The notes: generated from the sequence alone by a model not told the origin. A stretch of 30,469 nucleotides of DNA from an uncultured Gammaproteobacteria bacterium (GCA_903889815.1 CAISYX010000417.1:1-30469); one strand, 5' to 3'; counted from the stretch's first letter, positions 8,049 through 15,507 are shown. Translations and numbers: made by a program.

Positions 8049-8647
8049 TATGCATTCACCCCGTCTTCACCAATCACCAGAACACTCTCGGACTCGTAGA
8101 AATACGGAGGCACCTGCATGTTGCGAGACGCCGGTGAGCCCTGATACACCCTGCCAGCCAGGTCAAAACGAGAACCGTGGCATGGACAGAAGAAACCACC
8201 TTTCCATTGTTCGTCGAAAGGCTCTGCCCGCAATTCGAGACGCGGTGTCGGGGAACAGAACAAGTGGGGGCAAAGCCCTACCAGCACCAGAATCTCCGGC
8301 TCACGTGACCGGTGGGCATTGGTAGCGTACTCAGGCTGCTCAGGCTGAGTAGACGCAGGATCCTGCAAGGTGCCGTCAAGACCCGGCAAAGCCGCAAGTG
8401 CTTCAGCAGATCGGCGTACAATGAATATCGGCCGACCTCGCCACGCGGGAATCGGCCCGAGAATGCCGCCCTCTTCAATTGTACTGATGTCCACGCGGAC
8501 AGCAGCACCGGCAGCCCGCGCTTTGGCGCTGGGACTCCACGAACCGACAAAGGGAACCGCTGCAGCAACCACGCCTGCAACACCGACTACCGAGGTGGAC
8601 CCCAATAAGAAACGCCTGCGGCCAGAATCAGTACCGTCTTCACTCAC
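8048..8647 (-). CDS. petA: Ubiquinol-cytochrome c reductase Rieske iron-sulfur subunit
   Basis: The Rieske subunit takes the first electron from ubiquinol in complex III. The 199-residue protein starts at GTG 8647, with AGGAG eight bases upstream; the longer ATG frame adds unrelated residues. A Tat-type SGRRRFLLGS leads into an uncleaved N-terminal membrane anchor (about 13-35). Cluster loop 1 reads CPHLFC (C126, H128, C131) and loop 2 reads CPCHGSRFD (C154, C156, H157). All four cluster ligands and both disulfide cysteines are present, but loop 1 differs from the near-invariant CTHLGC at two positions. First gene of the petA-petBC-sspA-sspB run. An FNR-like box and an inverted repeat lie about 180-210 bases upstream. 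Confidence 0.95.
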   Translation of the reverse strand: MSEDGTDSGRRRFLLGSTSVVGVAGVVAAAVPFVGSWSPSAKARAAGAAVRVDISTIEEGGILGPIPAWRGRPIFIVRRSAEALAALPGLDGTLQDPASTQPEQPEYATNAHRSREPEILVLVGLCPHLFCSPTPRLELRAEPFDEQWKGGFFCPCHGSRFDLAGRVYQGSPASRNMQVPPYFYESESVLVIGEDGVNA

Positions 8648-8781
8648 CGTGTTATCTCCTGAGCATTGGTAATTTAAGAATCCTCTCTTGTGAAGAGGAA
8701 ACCAGAGTTGATCTTGGAAAAGAAAGCCGGACTGTAGACCTGAGAAAGCGGATACAAGCACCGGTTACGCAAATGCCGCGG

Positions 8782-8810
8782 ATAGTAGTGAATCTGCTGA
8801 CTTTATTCAA
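8782..8810 (-). promoter_or_regulatory. Candidate petA promoter
   Basis: Read on the minus strand, TTGAAT (8810-8805) and TACTAT (8787-8782) are separated by 17 bases; each matches four of six sigma-70 consensus bases. It lies between the FNR-like box and petA. Modest evidence only. Confidence 0.35.
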
Positions 8811-8821
8811 GCCTGCGGCTC

Positions 8822-8835
8822 GCCAATTCATTGGC
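8822..8835. repeat. Perfect inverted repeat GCCAAT-TC-ATTGGC
   Basis: Two exact 6-base half-sites with a 2-base centre, six bases from the FNR-like box and upstream of the candidate petA promoter. The compact symmetrical form fits an operator for a dimeric regulator better than a terminator, since the loop would be only two bases and no T run follows. Regulator unknown. Confidence 0.5.
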
Positions 8836-8841
8836 AACTTT

Positions 8842-8855
8842 TTGATTTAAATCAG
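8842..8855. promoter_or_regulatory. FNR/Anr-like binding site upstream of petA
   Basis: The sequence TTGAT-TTAA-ATCAG matches nine of ten defined bases of the FNR/Anr consensus TTGAT-N4-ATCAA. Its centre is about 73 bases before the start point predicted from the candidate petA promoter, close to known upstream-activator spacings. Oxygen-responsive control of a bc1 operon would make biological sense, but direction of control is not deducible. Confidence 0.5.
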
Positions 8856-8875
8856 AAATTTATATTTTCGGAAAT

Positions 8876-8912
8876 AAAAAAACGCCTGGGCTGTGAAGCA
8901 CAGGCGCTTTTT
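8876..8912 (-). terminator. Rho-independent terminator after rpsI
   Basis: On the minus strand a stem formed by CGCCTG (8906-8901) and CAGGCG (8888-8883) encloses a short loop and is followed by seven T (8882-8876). A run of five T on the plus strand (8908-8912) makes it nearly symmetrical. It lies about 60 bases beyond the rpsI stop and separates the ribosomal-protein genes from petA. Confidence 0.8.
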
Positions 8913-8928
8913 GTAATCGATCTTGCTG

Positions 8929-8957
8929 TTTCTGTCCTGTTCGAAGCGAAACAGAAA
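8929..8957 (-). other. Bulged hairpin in the rpsI 3' untranslated region
   Basis: TTTCTGT (8929-8935) pairs perfectly with ACAGAAA (8951-8957); inside it TTCG (8940-8943) pairs with CGAA (8947-8950), leaving a 4-base bulge (CCTG) and a 3-base loop. It lies between the rpsI stop and the terminator and lacks a T tract, so it may be a processing or stabilising element rather than a terminator. Confidence 0.45.
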
Positions 8958-8973
8958 CGCAGCACACCAGTAA

Positions 8974-9366
8974 TCAACGTTTGGAGAACTGTGGTCTCTT
9001 GCGGGCTTTGCGCAAGCCAACTTTCTTTCGTTCGACCGCACGCGCATCCCGTGTCACGAAACCGGCCTTGCGCAGCGTCGGTCGCAGCTCGCCATCGTAT
9101 TCCATCAGGGCACGTGTGATTCCGTGCCGAATTGCTCCGGCCTGACCGAAGCTGCCACCGCCTTTAACAGTGACCATCACATCGAACTTGTCTTTCAGCT
9201 CAACCAGCTCAAGAGGCTGCTGAACAATCATGCGCGCCACTTCACGGCCGAAGAAGTTGTCCAGCGTACGCTTGTTGATCGTGATTGTGCCTGTTCCCTT
9301 CGTTAGGAACACACGTGCAGTCGCAGTCTTGCGTCGACCTGTACCGTAATATTGAGTCGTGGACAT
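8974..9366 (-). CDS. rpsI: 30S ribosomal protein S9 (uS9)
   Basis: A 130-residue S9, the usual length. The N terminus QYYGTGRRKTATARVFL, the central VTVKGGGSFGQAGAIRHGITRAL, and the basic C-terminal tail ending RKRPQFSKR (which reaches the P-site tRNA in the ribosome) are all characteristic. It follows rplM by 19 bases, the near-universal rplM-rpsI arrangement, and ends at a hairpin plus terminator. Confidence 0.99.
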   Translation of the reverse strand: MSTTQYYGTGRRKTATARVFLTKGTGTITINKRTLDNFFGREVARMIVQQPLELVELKDKFDVMVTVKGGGSFGQAGAIRHGITRALMEYDGELRPTLRKAGFVTRDARAVERKKVGLRKARKRPQFSKR

Positions 9367-9385
9367 AGTGTATGAATAAACCTCG

Positions 9386-9814
9386 TTACAGTGTCAGCGC
9401 TTGGGGCTGTTGTGCGGTATGCGGATGCTCGTTGCCGGCATAAACCTTGAGCTTCTTGAACATTGCGCGACCCAGCGGAGTGCGCGGAAGCATGCCCTTT
9501 ACAGCCAGCTTGATGACACGCTCAGGCGCTCTGTCAACCAGTTTGCCGAATGCTATGGACTTCAAGCCGCCAGGAAATGCGGAGTGCGAGTGATAAATCT
9601 TGTCCTTCACCTTGTTGCCTGTGACCGCCACTTTCTCGGCATTGATGACGACGATGTAGTCACCAGTATCAACATGAGGAGTGTATTCAGGCTTGTGCTT
9701 ACCACGCAGACGGCTGGCAATTTCTGCCGCCATGCGACCCAGGGTCTGCCCTTCGGCATCCAGAAGCAGCCAGTTGTGTTCAACATTCTGCGGTTTCGCA
9801 ATAAAGGTCTTCAT
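9386..9814 (-). CDS. rplM: 50S ribosomal protein L13 (uL13)
   Basis: A 142-residue L13 of standard length, an early-assembly protein of the large subunit. It begins MKTFIAKPQNVEHNWLLLDA and carries the conserved GRMAAEIASRLRGKHKPEYTPHVDTGDYIVVINA and the AVKGMLPRTPLGRAMFKKLKVYAG segment. GGTGA sits six bases before the ATG. A good sigma-70-like promoter is 71-98 bases upstream on the same strand, so rplM-rpsI can be transcribed independently of zapE. Confidence 0.99.
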   Translation of the reverse strand: MKTFIAKPQNVEHNWLLLDAEGQTLGRMAAEIASRLRGKHKPEYTPHVDTGDYIVVINAEKVAVTGNKVKDKIYHSHSAFPGGLKSIAFGKLVDRAPERVIKLAVKGMLPRTPLGRAMFKKLKVYAGNEHPHTAQQPQALTL

Positions 9815-9884
9815 TTACTTTCACCAAAGGAGCATTGTCTTCAAGGAGCGCGAATACTACCGAAGCAACTTTAATTGTTCAAGT

Positions 9885-9912
9885 ATTATATAGCCGCAAG
9901 TTGGCGCCCCAA
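9885..9912 (-). promoter_or_regulatory. Candidate rplM-rpsI promoter
   Basis: On the minus strand a perfect TATAAT (9890-9885) lies 16 bases after TTGGGG (9912-9907). It is the only consensus -10 box in the zapE-rplM gap and leaves a leader of about 60 bases before rplM. Confidence 0.5.
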
Positions 9913-9919
9913 AAGCCTC

Positions 9920-9937
9920 TGCAGGGCACAGCCTGCA
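9920..9937 (-). terminator. Possible weak terminator just after zapE
   Basis: A perfect 6-base stem (TGCAGG/CCTGCA) with a 6-base loop starts at the base after the zapE stop codon and is followed on the minus strand within about seven bases by TTTT. The T tract is short, so it may only attenuate. It directly abuts the -35 element assigned to rplM. Confidence 0.35.
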
Positions 9938-11077
9938 CTAGGGGCGATGCTGTCGACCAAGGTACTCCTCCGACTGCATTTCCAGCAATCTGCTGCGGGT
10001 TCTCTCGAAAACGAACGCCAGTCCACTGCCTGTATACAGACTGGCAAGCTCAACCTGAGCTGAAGCGATCAGTTTGACGTTACGATCGTAGAGCTCGTCT
10101 ACAAGGCTGACGAAACGTCTTGCCATGTCATCGCTTTCACTTCTGAGCTGAGGAATATTGCTGACCAGCACCGTGTGATACAGCTTGCCGAGTTCGACAT
10201 AGTCATATGCGCTGCGTGGCCCGCCACACAAATCCGCAAAATCAAACCAGATCACGTCATCAGACTGCGCACGCACGGAAATCTGCCGCCCGAGCACTTC
10301 GACGTGCGCTCCGGCCGCAATACTGCCGTGCTCTGAAACCAGCCGCTTGAAGCACCCAAGCATAGATGAGTCAGCTTTTTCTCCGAGGGGCCAATAATAG
10401 ACGCTCGCCTGTCGAAGACTTCGAAGTCGGTAGTCAACTCCGGCGTCGAGATGGACGACTTGTGTATTTGCCTTGAGCAATGCAATTGCCGGAAGGAAAC
10501 GTTCGCGCTGCAAGCCGTTCTGATATAGGGAGCCGGGTTCAATGTTGGAGGTCGTCACCAGCACCACACCCTCTTCCAGCAGGTGAGCCAACAAGCCCCC
10601 AAGAATCATGGCGTCGCCGATATCCGACACAAAAAACTCGTCGAAGCAGAGCACTCTGGCTTCGGCAGCAATAACACGAGCCACTGATTCCAAGGGATTT
10701 TTTTGCTTTTTCAGACGCTGAAGCTCGGCATGAACCCGCTGCATGAAGCGATGGAAGTGCGTTCTCATCTTGCGCTCCAGCGGAAGGCTATCGAAGAACA
10801 TATCCATCAAGTAGGTCTTGCCGCGACCTACCCCCCCGAAAATATAGAGACCTTTGACGGAAGCCACAGCTCCGCGTCCGAAAGAGCGTTTCAACCTGCC
10901 CAAGCGCGTTGACTCCGCGTTTTCTCGGGCAAGAAGTTCGTCATAGAGGCGCTGAAAATGGACTATGGCCTCAGCTTGGGCAGAGTCTTCAAACATAATG
11001 CCCTGCGCCACATCGCGCTTGTAGCGCGCGATCGGGGACATGGTATTGATTTGAGAGACTGACATTCGCAATGACAT
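9938..11077 (-). CDS. zapE: Cell division protein ZapE (AFG1-like ATPase)
   Basis: ZapE is an AFG1/LACE1-family P-loop ATPase that associates with the division ring under stress. The 379-residue protein has Walker A GGVGRGKT (81-88), the family's HFHRFMQRVHAEL, Walker B with LCFDEFFVSD (about 143-152), an arginine-rich NGLQRERFLPAI, LDAGVDYRLRSL, and the closing SRLLEMQSEEYL. These run in the same order and spacing as in E. coli ZapE. Start is uncertain: ATG 11077 has only weak ribosome-site support, and an internal Met (residue 13, MSPIARYKRD) fits the usual family N terminus. It is divergent from zapG, as in many gammaproteobacteria. Confidence 0.93.
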   Translation of the reverse strand: MSLRMSVSQINTMSPIARYKRDVAQGIMFEDSAQAEAIVHFQRLYDELLARENAESTRLGRLKRSFGRGAVASVKGLYIFGGVGRGKTYLMDMFFDSLPLERKMRTHFHRFMQRVHAELQRLKKQKNPLESVARVIAAEARVLCFDEFFVSDIGDAMILGGLLAHLLEEGVVLVTTSNIEPGSLYQNGLQRERFLPAIALLKANTQVVHLDAGVDYRLRSLRQASVYYWPLGEKADSSMLGCFKRLVSEHGSIAAGAHVEVLGRQISVRAQSDDVIWFDFADLCGGPRSAYDYVELGKLYHTVLVSNIPQLRSESDDMARRFVSLVDELYDRNVKLIASAQVELASLYTGSGLAFVFERTRSRLLEMQSEEYLGRQHRP

Positions 11078-11179
11078 CCGGCACCAAAGGGCTGCGCATT
11101 CTACGGCAAGCGGCCCCGGCCAGACCAGTCAACCCAGATGTCTTTCCAGCAGCGCAGCCAGGCCGGCGGCCGGAATCCC

Positions 11180-11209
11180 CTGACACCAACGCGTAGCTCA
11201 GGCTATACT
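11180..11209 (+). promoter_or_regulatory. Candidate zapG promoter
   Basis: CTGACA (11180-11185) and TATACT (11204-11209) are 18 bases apart; each matches five of six consensus bases. The predicted start point is about 55 bases before the zapG start codon. Confidence 0.5.
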
Positions 11210-11271
11210 TGCGCCACTTTGTATTTCCAAACCGTGGCAGCCACGGATCTGTAGCAGAGAGGCATTCGAAA

Positions 11272-11721
11272 GTGATGTTATGGGCAACAGGCTTCATTTG
11301 TCTGGCAATAGGCGCAGCCGCTGGGTATTTCCTGGCCGGTCGGCTTAACGCCAGTCCAACAAAAATCTCCCAGCTGGAGCAACAACTGCAGGATTTGCAA
11401 CGCAGTCATGCCCGCTACAAGGAAGAAGTCAGCGAACATTTCAGTACTACCGCAGGTCTTGTTCAGCAAATGACAGACAGCTACAGGGACGTGTATCAGC
11501 ATCTGGCCATCGGCGCTCAGGAATTGTGCTCCGGAGACGTGGCGAGCCAACTTCTCCCAGCGGCTTCCGACGGCCTGTTCAATCGTGCCTTGACTGTTGA
11601 TGAGGCCCATGTTCAGGCACCACGTGACTATGCGCCCAAGCAGACGCCTGGCCAGAGCGGAGCACTTTCAGAGGGCTTCGGGCTCGAGAAGATCCGGGCG
11701 TCCGACAGGGACTATCTTTAA
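11272..11721 (+). CDS. zapG: ZapG/YhcB inner-membrane protein (DUF1043)
   Basis: YhcB/ZapG is a small inner-membrane protein that links cell division with envelope synthesis in enterobacteria. This 149-residue version has one N-terminal membrane helix (LWATGFICLAIGAAAGYFLAG), then a coiled coil (KISQLEQQLQDLQRSHARYKEEVSEHF) and the conserved SYRDVYQHLAIGAQELC segment. Next comes the short APRDYAP motif found across the family, and a variable tail. I chose GTG 11272 because AGAGAGG lies nine bases upstream; ATG 11275 is the next codon and equally compatible with homology. The open frame extends to 11209 without family resemblance. It sits divergently beside zapE, which also belongs to the division apparatus. 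Confidence 0.88.
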   Translation: MMLWATGFICLAIGAAAGYFLAGRLNASPTKISQLEQQLQDLQRSHARYKEEVSEHFSTTAGLVQQMTDSYRDVYQHLAIGAQELCSGDVASQLLPAASDGLFNRALTVDEAHVQAPRDYAPKQTPGQSGALSEGFGLEKIRASDRDYL

Positions 11722-11820
11722 GAGCCCCAGCGACTTCACTCACCAGCCTCCTTTGCTGACACCCGGGTGCAAAGCCCCACAATTTGTCTAGCTGACACCA
11801 ACTCAGAACAGTGAAACACG

Positions 11821-12726
11821 ATGACTGACTACAACCTGACGCACCTGAAACAACTTGAAGCTGAAAGCATTCACATCATTCGCGAAGTCGCGGCTGAGTT
11901 CGACAATCCGGTCATGCTGTATTCGATAGGCAAGGACTCTGCCGTCATGTTGCACCTGGCCATGAAAGCTTTCTATCCGGGCAAGCCTCCCTTTCCCCTC
12001 CTGCACGTGGACACGACCTGGAAATTCAGGGAAATGATCGAATTCCGGGACAAGCTGGTAAAGAACCTCGGGCTTGAGTTGATTGTACATACCAATCAGG
12101 AAGGCGTAGACGCTGGAATTGGCCCGTTTACGCACGGGAGTGAGAAGCATACTGACGTCATGAAGACACAAGCCCTGCGTCAGGCGCTGAGCAAGTACAA
12201 GTTCGATGCTGCGTTTGGGGGAGCACGTCGTGACGAAGAGAAGTCGCGTGCCAAGGAACGCGTTTTCTCGTTTCGCGACAAGAATCATGGCTGGGACCCA
12301 AAGAACCAGCGCCCGGAATTGTGGAATATCTACAACTGCAAAGTGAACAAGGGCGAGAGTATCCGCGTTTTTCCGCTGTCCAACTGGACTGAACTGGATA
12401 TCTGGCAATACATCCACCTGAACAACATCGATATCGTCCCTCTGTACTTTGCGAAAGAGCGTCCGGTTGTTCGAATGGACGGTGTCGATATCATGGTGGA
12501 TGACGAGCGCATGCCGCTGGAAGGCAAAAAAGTGGAACACAAGATGGTGCGCTTCCGAACTCTCGGCTGCTATCCACTTACCGGCGCAGTGGAATCCAAT
12601 GCCACTACTCTGACGGACATCATTCAGGAAATGTTGCTGACGACTACCTCGGAACGACAAGGCCGCCTGATCGACAGTGACAAGGCAGGCTCCATGGAAG
12701 ACAAGAAGCGCAAAGGCTACTTCTAA
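11821..12726 (+). CDS. cysD: Sulfate adenylyltransferase small subunit CysD
   Basis: CysD makes adenosine 5'-phosphosulfate from ATP and sulfate, driven by GTP hydrolysis on CysN, the first step of assimilatory sulfate activation in the cytoplasm. The 301-residue protein matches the PAPS-reductase-like fold: LKQLEAESIHIIREVAAEF, then the PP-loop SIGKDSAVMLHLA (about 40-52), FPLLHVDTTWKFREMI, the GGARRDEEKSRAKERVFSFR nucleotide-binding segment, and PLSNWTELDIWQYI near the C-terminal third. Full length. It lies 53 bases before cysNC. A perfect palindrome CACCCGGGTG (11760-11769) sits upstream; I cannot assign a promoter. Confidence 0.98.
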   Translation: MTDYNLTHLKQLEAESIHIIREVAAEFDNPVMLYSIGKDSAVMLHLAMKAFYPGKPPFPLLHVDTTWKFREMIEFRDKLVKNLGLELIVHTNQEGVDAGIGPFTHGSEKHTDVMKTQALRQALSKYKFDAAFGGARRDEEKSRAKERVFSFRDKNHGWDPKNQRPELWNIYNCKVNKGESIRVFPLSNWTELDIWQYIHLNNIDIVPLYFAKERPVVRMDGVDIMVDDERMPLEGKKVEHKMVRFRTLGCYPLTGAVESNATTLTDIIQEMLLTTTSERQGRLIDSDKAGSMEDKKRKGYF

Positions 12727-12779
12727 CCCTCGCTTTCCACAAACTCTCAGGCATGTATGCGATAACCAGGTTCCAATCT

Positions 12780-14687
12780 ATGTCACATCAATCGGATCTC
12801 ATCAGCACGGACATCAACGCCTATCTGGCCCAGCACGAGCGCAAGGAATTGCTGAGACTGCTCACCTGCGGCAGTGTGGACGATGGCAAGAGCACGCTAA
12901 TCGGCCGCCTGCTGCACGATTCCAAAATGATCTACGAAGACCAGCTCAGCGCCATCAAGGCTGACAGTGTGAAATCGGGCACGACCGGTGGCGCCATCGA
13001 TCTTGCGCTGCTGGTAGACGGCTTGCAGGCTGAACGCGAACAGGGAATCACTATCGACGTGGCTTACCGCTATTTTTCCACGTCGCGCCGCAAGTTCATC
13101 ATCGCCGACACGCCAGGCCATGAACAGTACACACGCAACATGGCCACGGGAGCCTCTAACTGCGACCTTGCCATAATCCTCATAGATGCCCGCCACGGCG
13201 TGCAGATACAAACACGTCGGCACAGTTTCATTACGTCTGTGCTCGGCATCCGCCACATCCTCGTCGCTATCAACAAGATGGATCTGGTGAACTATAGCCA
13301 GGAAGTATTCGAGCGTATCAAGGCGGACTATCTGCGATTCAGCGAGCGTCTCGCACCGGCAGACTTCAAGTTCATTCCGATGTCGGCGCTCAATGGCGAC
13401 AATGTTGTGAATGCCAGCGAATTCATGCCCTGGTATGCCGGCCCGACTCTAATGGCACAGCTGGAAGCCGTGGAAATTGCCAAAGACCGCAATCTGCGTG
13501 ATTTGCGCTTCCCCGTTCAATATGTCAATCGCCCCAACCTGAATTTCCGCGGTTTCTGCGGCACAATCGCATCGGGCGTCGTACGCAAAGGCGACGAAAT
13601 AGTCGTACTGCCGTCGCAGAAGACCAGTCGCGTGAAGTCCATCGTCACCTATGACGAAGAACTTGAATCAGCATTCACCGACATGGCTGTGACACTGACG
13701 CTGGAAGATGAGATTGATATCAGTCGCGGCGACATGATCGTGCACAGCGACAATTACCCCGTGGTGACCGATTCATTCGAAGCGACACTGGTATGGATGA
13801 TTGAACAGCCATTGCTGCCCGGAAAGCTTTACGACTTCAAACTCGGCACGAAAACAGTCACCGGCAAAGTCTCGACGCTGCAGCATAGAGTCGACGTCAA
13901 CACGCTTGAGAAGAGCCCTGCCCCTTCGCTCGAATTGAACGAGATCGGCCGCTGCACAGTCAGTGTCGAAAAAACCGTATGCATTGACGACTATGAAGCC
14001 AATCGCAGCACGGGGGCCTTCATCGTTATTGACCGCTTGACCAATGTCACTGTTGGCGCGGGCATGATTCACACGAGTGGAAGTGAATCGAAAGTTCAGG
14101 CCCAGGCATCCAACAGTACGCACCATGTCACCCGTGAAGAACGTGCGGCACGCTATGGCCAGCAGCCTGCAACGATCATGTTCGTCGGCATTTCCGGCGC
14201 AGGCAAGACCACACTCGCCCATGCTCTCGAGCGGCGCCTTTTCGAGATGGGACGTGTGAGCACCGTGCTTGATGGCAAGACCATGCGCCTTGGTATCAGC
14301 AAGGACCTTCCCCATGACGAGGCAGGACGAGCCGAGAATCTGCGGCGCAGTGCGCACATCGCAAAGCTGATCAACGATTCGGGCGTTATTTGCTGTGCAG
14401 CCTTTGTGGCACCGGGCAAAGACGCTCGCGAACATGCAATCAGCGTGATCGGCAGCGATAACTGCATCATCGTGTATTTGAATCCAGCGATGGACGTCTG
14501 CCGGCATAGAGATCCCAGCGGACTTTACGCTGCGGCGGAATTGTCAGGGCATGGAAATGTACCTGGCGTCTCTTACCCTTATGAAGCGCCTGCGGAGGCC
14601 GCGCTGACCCTGGATACAGGCGCCCTCGCGATTGACGAATGCGTGAGTCAGGTCATCAAACTTCTGAAATCCCGAAAAGTGATCTGA
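12780..14687 (+). CDS. cysNC: Bifunctional CysNC: ATP sulfurylase GTPase subunit and APS kinase
   Basis: A 635-residue fusion that pairs with CysD to make APS and then phosphorylates it to PAPS. The CysN part (about 1-450) is an EF-Tu-like GTPase: P-loop GSVDDGKST (31-39), the switch segment DTPGHEQYTRNM, and NKMDL, followed by beta-barrel domains. The CysC part (about 460-635) has Walker A GISGAGKTT (470-478), RAENLRRSAHIAKL, AAFVAP and SYPYEAP. In the APS-kinase DGDNxR motif the sequence is DGKTMR (498-503): the first Asp is kept, but the second is Lys. I chose ATG 12780 (MSHQSDLIS) because it matches the family N terminus and has CCAGG nine bases upstream; the frame opens at 12753. Confidence 0.97.
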   Translation: MSHQSDLISTDINAYLAQHERKELLRLLTCGSVDDGKSTLIGRLLHDSKMIYEDQLSAIKADSVKSGTTGGAIDLALLVDGLQAEREQGITIDVAYRYFSTSRRKFIIADTPGHEQYTRNMATGASNCDLAIILIDARHGVQIQTRRHSFITSVLGIRHILVAINKMDLVNYSQEVFERIKADYLRFSERLAPADFKFIPMSALNGDNVVNASEFMPWYAGPTLMAQLEAVEIAKDRNLRDLRFPVQYVNRPNLNFRGFCGTIASGVVRKGDEIVVLPSQKTSRVKSIVTYDEELESAFTDMAVTLTLEDEIDISRGDMIVHSDNYPVVTDSFEATLVWMIEQPLLPGKLYDFKLGTKTVTGKVSTLQHRVDVNTLEKSPAPSLELNEIGRCTVSVEKTVCIDDYEANRSTGAFIVIDRLTNVTVGAGMIHTSGSESKVQAQASNSTHHVTREERAARYGQQPATIMFVGISGAGKTTLAHALERRLFEMGRVSTVLDGKTMRLGISKDLPHDEAGRAENLRRSAHIAKLINDSGVICCAAFVAPGKDAREHAISVIGSDNCIIVYLNPAMDVCRHRDPSGLYAAAELSGHGNVPGVSYPYEAPAEAALTLDTGALAIDECVSQVIKLLKSRKVI

Positions 14688-14705
14688 TTCTTTTCTACAG
14701 CGCGG

Positions 14706-15467
14706 TCACACCGGGTTGTCGATATCAACGAATTCGTGGGCAATGCCGAAGCGTTCTACGAGATGTGCGGCGACAGCCTGTACGCCGTAGCGCTCTGTTG
14801 CATGGTGCCCGGCGGCAAAGAAATGAATACCCGTTTCCCGTGCGATGTGGACCGTCTGTTCAGATGCCTCGCCTGTAATATAAGCATCGACTCCGGCTTT
14901 CACAGCCAGCTCAATGAAATTCTGTGCGGCTCCTGTACACCAGGCCACCGTGCGGATTGGCTGCGCGACCCCAGGAACATGCAGCGGTACCCGTCCAAGT
15001 CTGGCAGCCAGATGCCTGGCCAGCGCATCGCCCTCCAGAGGCTGTGCCAGCGTTCCTGTGAGGCCAATGCTGCTGTTGTTCTGCTTGCCCATATCTCCAG
15101 TCACCAGGAACTCGAGCAGCTTGCCGAGCTGCGCATTGTTGCCAAGAAGCGGATGCACATCCAGCGGCAGATGGTAAGCGAGCAGACTGATTTCATGTTC
15201 CAGCAGGGCCTTTATTCGAGTGCGCTTGATGCCCGTCACAGACGCATCTTCGCCCCGCCAGAAGTAACCATGATGGACCAGAATCATGTCAGCCTGCAGC
15301 TCGCTGGCACGATCAATCAGTGCCTGACACGCAGTCACTCCTGAGATCAGGCGCCTGATCTCTCTCTTGCCTTCCACCTGCAGACCATTGGGGCAGTAGT
15401 CATTGAACTGCTCTGGTCGCAACAGCACTTTCAACTCTCTGAGCACATCTTCCAGCATGACCATCAT
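14706..15467 (-). CDS. Nif3/YbgI family dinuclear-metal protein
   Basis: A 253-residue member of the Nif3-like (YbgI/DUF34) family, hexameric proteins binding two metal ions; some act as GTP cyclohydrolase-like or nucleotide-damage enzymes, but no general role is settled. The metal ligands are visible: LVHHGYFW (H65, H66), AYHLPLDVHP (H99, D103) and GHHATERYG near the C terminus. FNDYCPNGLQVEG at the N terminus is also typical. Start at 15467 is supported by GAAGG nine bases upstream. It converges on cysNC (18 bases between stops) and is divergent from algW, as homologs often are in pseudomonads. Confidence 0.92.
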   Translation of the reverse strand: MMVMLEDVLRELKVLLRPEQFNDYCPNGLQVEGKREIRRLISGVTACQALIDRASELQADMILVHHGYFWRGEDASVTGIKRTRIKALLEHEISLLAYHLPLDVHPLLGNNAQLGKLLEFLVTGDMGKQNNSSIGLTGTLAQPLEGDALARHLAARLGRVPLHVPGVAQPIRTVAWCTGAAQNFIELAVKAGVDAYITGEASEQTVHIARETGIHFFAAGHHATERYGVQAVAAHLVERFGIAHEFVDIDNPV

Positions 15468-15478
15468 CGGAATTCACC

Positions 15479-15507
15479 TTCACTTGTCAGACGATAACTC
15501 GCATAAT
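15479..15507 (+). promoter_or_regulatory. Candidate algW promoter
   Basis: TTCACT (15479-15484) and CATAAT (15502-15507) are 17 bases apart, matching four and five of six sigma-70 consensus bases. It overlaps the leader of the divergent Nif3-family gene. Moderate to weak. Confidence 0.35.

Larger units (their letters stand above)
8648..8973. other. Intergenic region between rpsI and petA
   Basis: This 326-base, AT-richer stretch has no plausible gene. From right to left it contains: a bulged hairpin (8929-8957), the rpsI terminator (8876-8912), an FNR/Anr-like box (8842-8855), a perfect 6-2-6 inverted repeat (8822-8835), a candidate petA promoter (8782-8810), and the petA ribosome site just upstream of 8647. 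The petA leader would be about 125 bases long if that promoter is used. Confidence 0.75.

Noticed and set aside
8926..8954. CTGTTTC/GAAACAG arms considered as a LexA box
   Set aside because: Spacing between CTGT and ACAG is too large for a LexA site; it is better read as RNA structure after rpsI.
11803..12660. 285-codon minus-strand frame covering most of cysD
   Set aside because: Complete overlap with a strongly conserved gene; composition of a codon-position shadow.
13773..14507. 244-codon minus-strand frame opposite cysNC
   Set aside because: Shadow of a well-supported gene, no domain recognised.
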